NCBI RefSeq assembly: GCF_052056295.1
Contig: NZ_CP182493.1
Span: 2,170,001 to 2,234,000 of the forward strand
DNA length: 64,000 nucleotides
Direction: 5' to 3'
Source: Catenovulum sp052056295
Lineage (GTDB): Bacteria; Pseudomonadota; Gammaproteobacteria; Enterobacterales; Alteromonadaceae
The translations under genes and the position numbers were made by a program. Positions 62,957 through 64,000 of this stretch are shown piece after piece; positions within the stretch are counted from its first letter, which is position 1, and each line of letters begins with the position of its first letter. Under the pieces are notes generated by a model. It saw only the letters and a program-made list of their open reading frames with translations, was not told the DNA's origin and ran no database searches.

Positions 62957-63178
62957 TTAAACACCAATAACAAATAGCATGTATAACGCGATACCAACAC
63001 CGATCATTGCGATCGCATCGATAAGACCCGCTACGATGAACATTTTTACTTGCAATTGAGGCGCTAATTCAGGTTGACGAGCAGAAGCTTCTAAGAACTT
63101 ACCACCTAATAAACCGAAACCAAGTGCTGTACCTAATGCACCTAGACCAATCAAAATAGCAACAGCGATTAATGTCAT
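62957..63178 (-). CDS. atpE: F1Fo ATP synthase subunit c
   Basis: A 73-residue two-helix hairpin. The first helix is Gly-rich (LIGLGALGTALGFGLLGGKFLE), the polar loop is ARQPEL, and the second helix carries the ion-binding carboxylate as Asp in AGLIDAIAMIG. The lack of a sodium-type Gln/Glu/Ser set suggests a proton-coupled ring. GGAG precedes the ATG. It is slightly short compared with E. coli (79) but complete. Confidence 0.97.
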   Translation of the reverse strand: MTLIAVAILIGLGALGTALGFGLLGGKFLEASARQPELAPQLQVKMFIVAGLIDAIAMIGVGIALYMLFVIGV

Positions 63179-63227
63179 TTTATTTCTCCAAAGATTTGAA
63201 AGTTAAAGTTAAAGTTAAATTAAAAAT

Positions 63228-64000
63228 TTAGTGTTTTTCACTCATCATGCTTAGATAAACAATTGTCAGCATCATGAAGATAAAAGCTTGTAACGGGATA
63301 ACTAATAAGTGGAAAGCCGCCCATACAAAATGCACTGGTAATTGGTATAAACCAATAGTCGCGATTAGGATGAAGATAAGCTCTGCCGCATACATGTTAC
63401 CGAATAAACGTAATGCCAAAGAAACTGGTTTAGCGATTAATGCGATAGTTTCTAAGATTAGGTTGAACCAATATAACCAAGGTGTATTAAAAGGGTGTGC
63501 ATAAAGCTCTTTTAAGAAACCACCAACACCTTTGATTTTAACTGCGTAATAGATCATTAACGCAAGTACAGAAATAGATAGACCAAAGGTCATGTTCAAG
63601 TCAGTCGTAGGTACAATTTTGTGATAAACGTGAGACTGGCCAGACTCAATAATCTGCCAAGATTCACCTGCAATCACTGCAGTCAAAGTACCAACCCAAT
63701 CAACTGGGATCCAGTCCATAAAGTTAAGCAAAAATACCCAAACGAAGATGGTTAACGCTAAAGGTGCAATTAATTTGCTATCACCGTGGTAGGTGTCTTT
63801 AACACTTTTGCCAACAAACTCAACAATCATCTCAACTGCACATTGAAATTTGCCAGGTACACCTGTTGTTGCTTTTTTTGCTGCACTGCGGAAGGTTAGA
63901 ATAAATATGAGGCCTAAGAAGATAGACCAGCCTAGAGTGTCTATATGCCAAGTCCAAAAACCAGCGTCGCTACAAGCATAGTTGAATGACAGACCTTGGT
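63228..64000 (-). CDS. atpB: F1Fo ATP synthase subunit a (5' end outside window)
   Basis: The frame is open from the stop at 63228 to the right edge, giving at least 257 residues. An internal ATG at 63830 is not the start, because the frame upstream reads as typical AtpB sequence (FWTWHIDTLGWSIFLGLIFILTFRSAAKKATTGVPGKFQ). Five membrane segments are visible, including the one with the essential Arg (PVSLALRLFGNMYAAELIF). It forms the proton half-channels next to the c-ring. It is the first visible gene of the atp operon; atpI, if present, lies outside. Confidence 0.95.
   Translation of the reverse strand, partial: QGLSFNYACSDAGFWTWHIDTLGWSIFLGLIFILTFRSAAKKATTGVPGKFQCAVEMIVEFVGKSVKDTYHGDSKLIAPLALTIFVWVFLLNFMDWIPVDWVGTLTAVIAGESWQIIESGQSHVYHKIVPTTDLNMTFGLSISVLALMIYYAVKIKGVGGFLKELYAHPFNTPWLYWFNLILETIALIAKPVSLALRLFGNMYAAELIFILIATIGLYQLPVHFVWAAFHLLVIPLQAFIFMMLTIVYLSMMSEKH

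Noticed and set aside
62957..63178. Truncation of atpE (73 codons)
   Set aside because: Both helices, the polar loop and the essential Asp are present, and it has a good ribosome site, so it is a short but complete subunit c.
63228..63830. A 200-residue short AtpB starting at the ATG at 63830
   Set aside because: The frame upstream of that ATG encodes typical AtpB sequence to the window edge, so it is an internal Met in a gene cut by the window.
1..64000. CRISPR arrays, tRNA or rRNA genes, insertion sequences, integrases, toxin-antitoxin or phage genes
   Set aside because: I looked for repeat-spacer patterns, transposase or integrase motifs and cloverleaf-like sequences and saw none.

Overview
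The window looks like chromosomal DNA of a marine gammaproteobacterium of the Alteromonadales (Alteromonadaceae-like; Catenovulum or a relative is my guess). The reasons are an AT-rich composition, a complete-order atp operon (atpB-E-F-H-A-G-D-C, atpB cut by the window edge), a glmU gene, an OsmC-YcaO fusion protein, a MipA/OmpV-DUF3019-two-component cassette, several TonB-dependent receptors and enzymes for plant or algal polysaccharides. No tRNA, rRNA, CRISPR array, insertion sequence or prophage is visible.

Layout. 1-7.3 kb: a DUF1080 pair (one fused to a c-type cytochrome and cut by the left edge), an S9 peptidase, a BASS-family transporter and altronate dehydratase (uxaA). 7.4-12.2 kb: an RND efflux operon (adaptor, pump, DoxX-like protein) preceded by a 46-bp near-perfect palindrome. 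12.4-16.4 kb: two small membrane proteins, a TonB-C-terminal-domain lipoprotein, an FKBP isomerase and the OsmC-YcaO protein. 16.4-18.5 kb: a GH53 endo-galactanase lipoprotein with a LacI-like operator. 18.7-31.8 kb: a signalling locus made of a TonB-dependent receptor, a YfiR-like periplasmic protein, a sensor kinase and a divergent sigma-54-type response regulator, followed by a 2282-residue secreted lectin/propeller/LamG protein. 31.8-41 kb: small membrane proteins, a DM13 lipoprotein, a second TonB receptor, MipA-DUF3019-RstA/RstB-like genes, a chemoreceptor and MarC. 41-47.8 kb: a second S9 peptidase, LysR/SDR divergent pair, peroxiredoxin-like lipoprotein, CBS protein, glmU. 48-56.3 kb: an eight-gene same-strand cluster of mostly unrecognised envelope lipoproteins with LPP20-like domains and an MltC-like lytic transglycosylase. 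56.3-64 kb: a second BASS transporter and the atp operon.

Two regions stand out. (1) The giant-protein locus: the giant gene has a textbook -24/-12 sigma-54 promoter (TGGCATG-N4-CTGCA) and four exact CTATAAG boxes 40-110 bp upstream of it, and the same TATAAGC word recurs three times in front of the sigma-54 response regulator gene. This suggests a closed outer-membrane-to-surface-protein circuit. (2) The eight-gene lipoprotein/LPP20/transglycosylase operon, which sits between glmU and atpC, genes that are usually near neighbours in gammaproteobacteria. Its products look like a periplasmic/outer-membrane assembly tied to peptidoglycan and have no obvious described function. All assignments come from reading the sequence; no searches were run.
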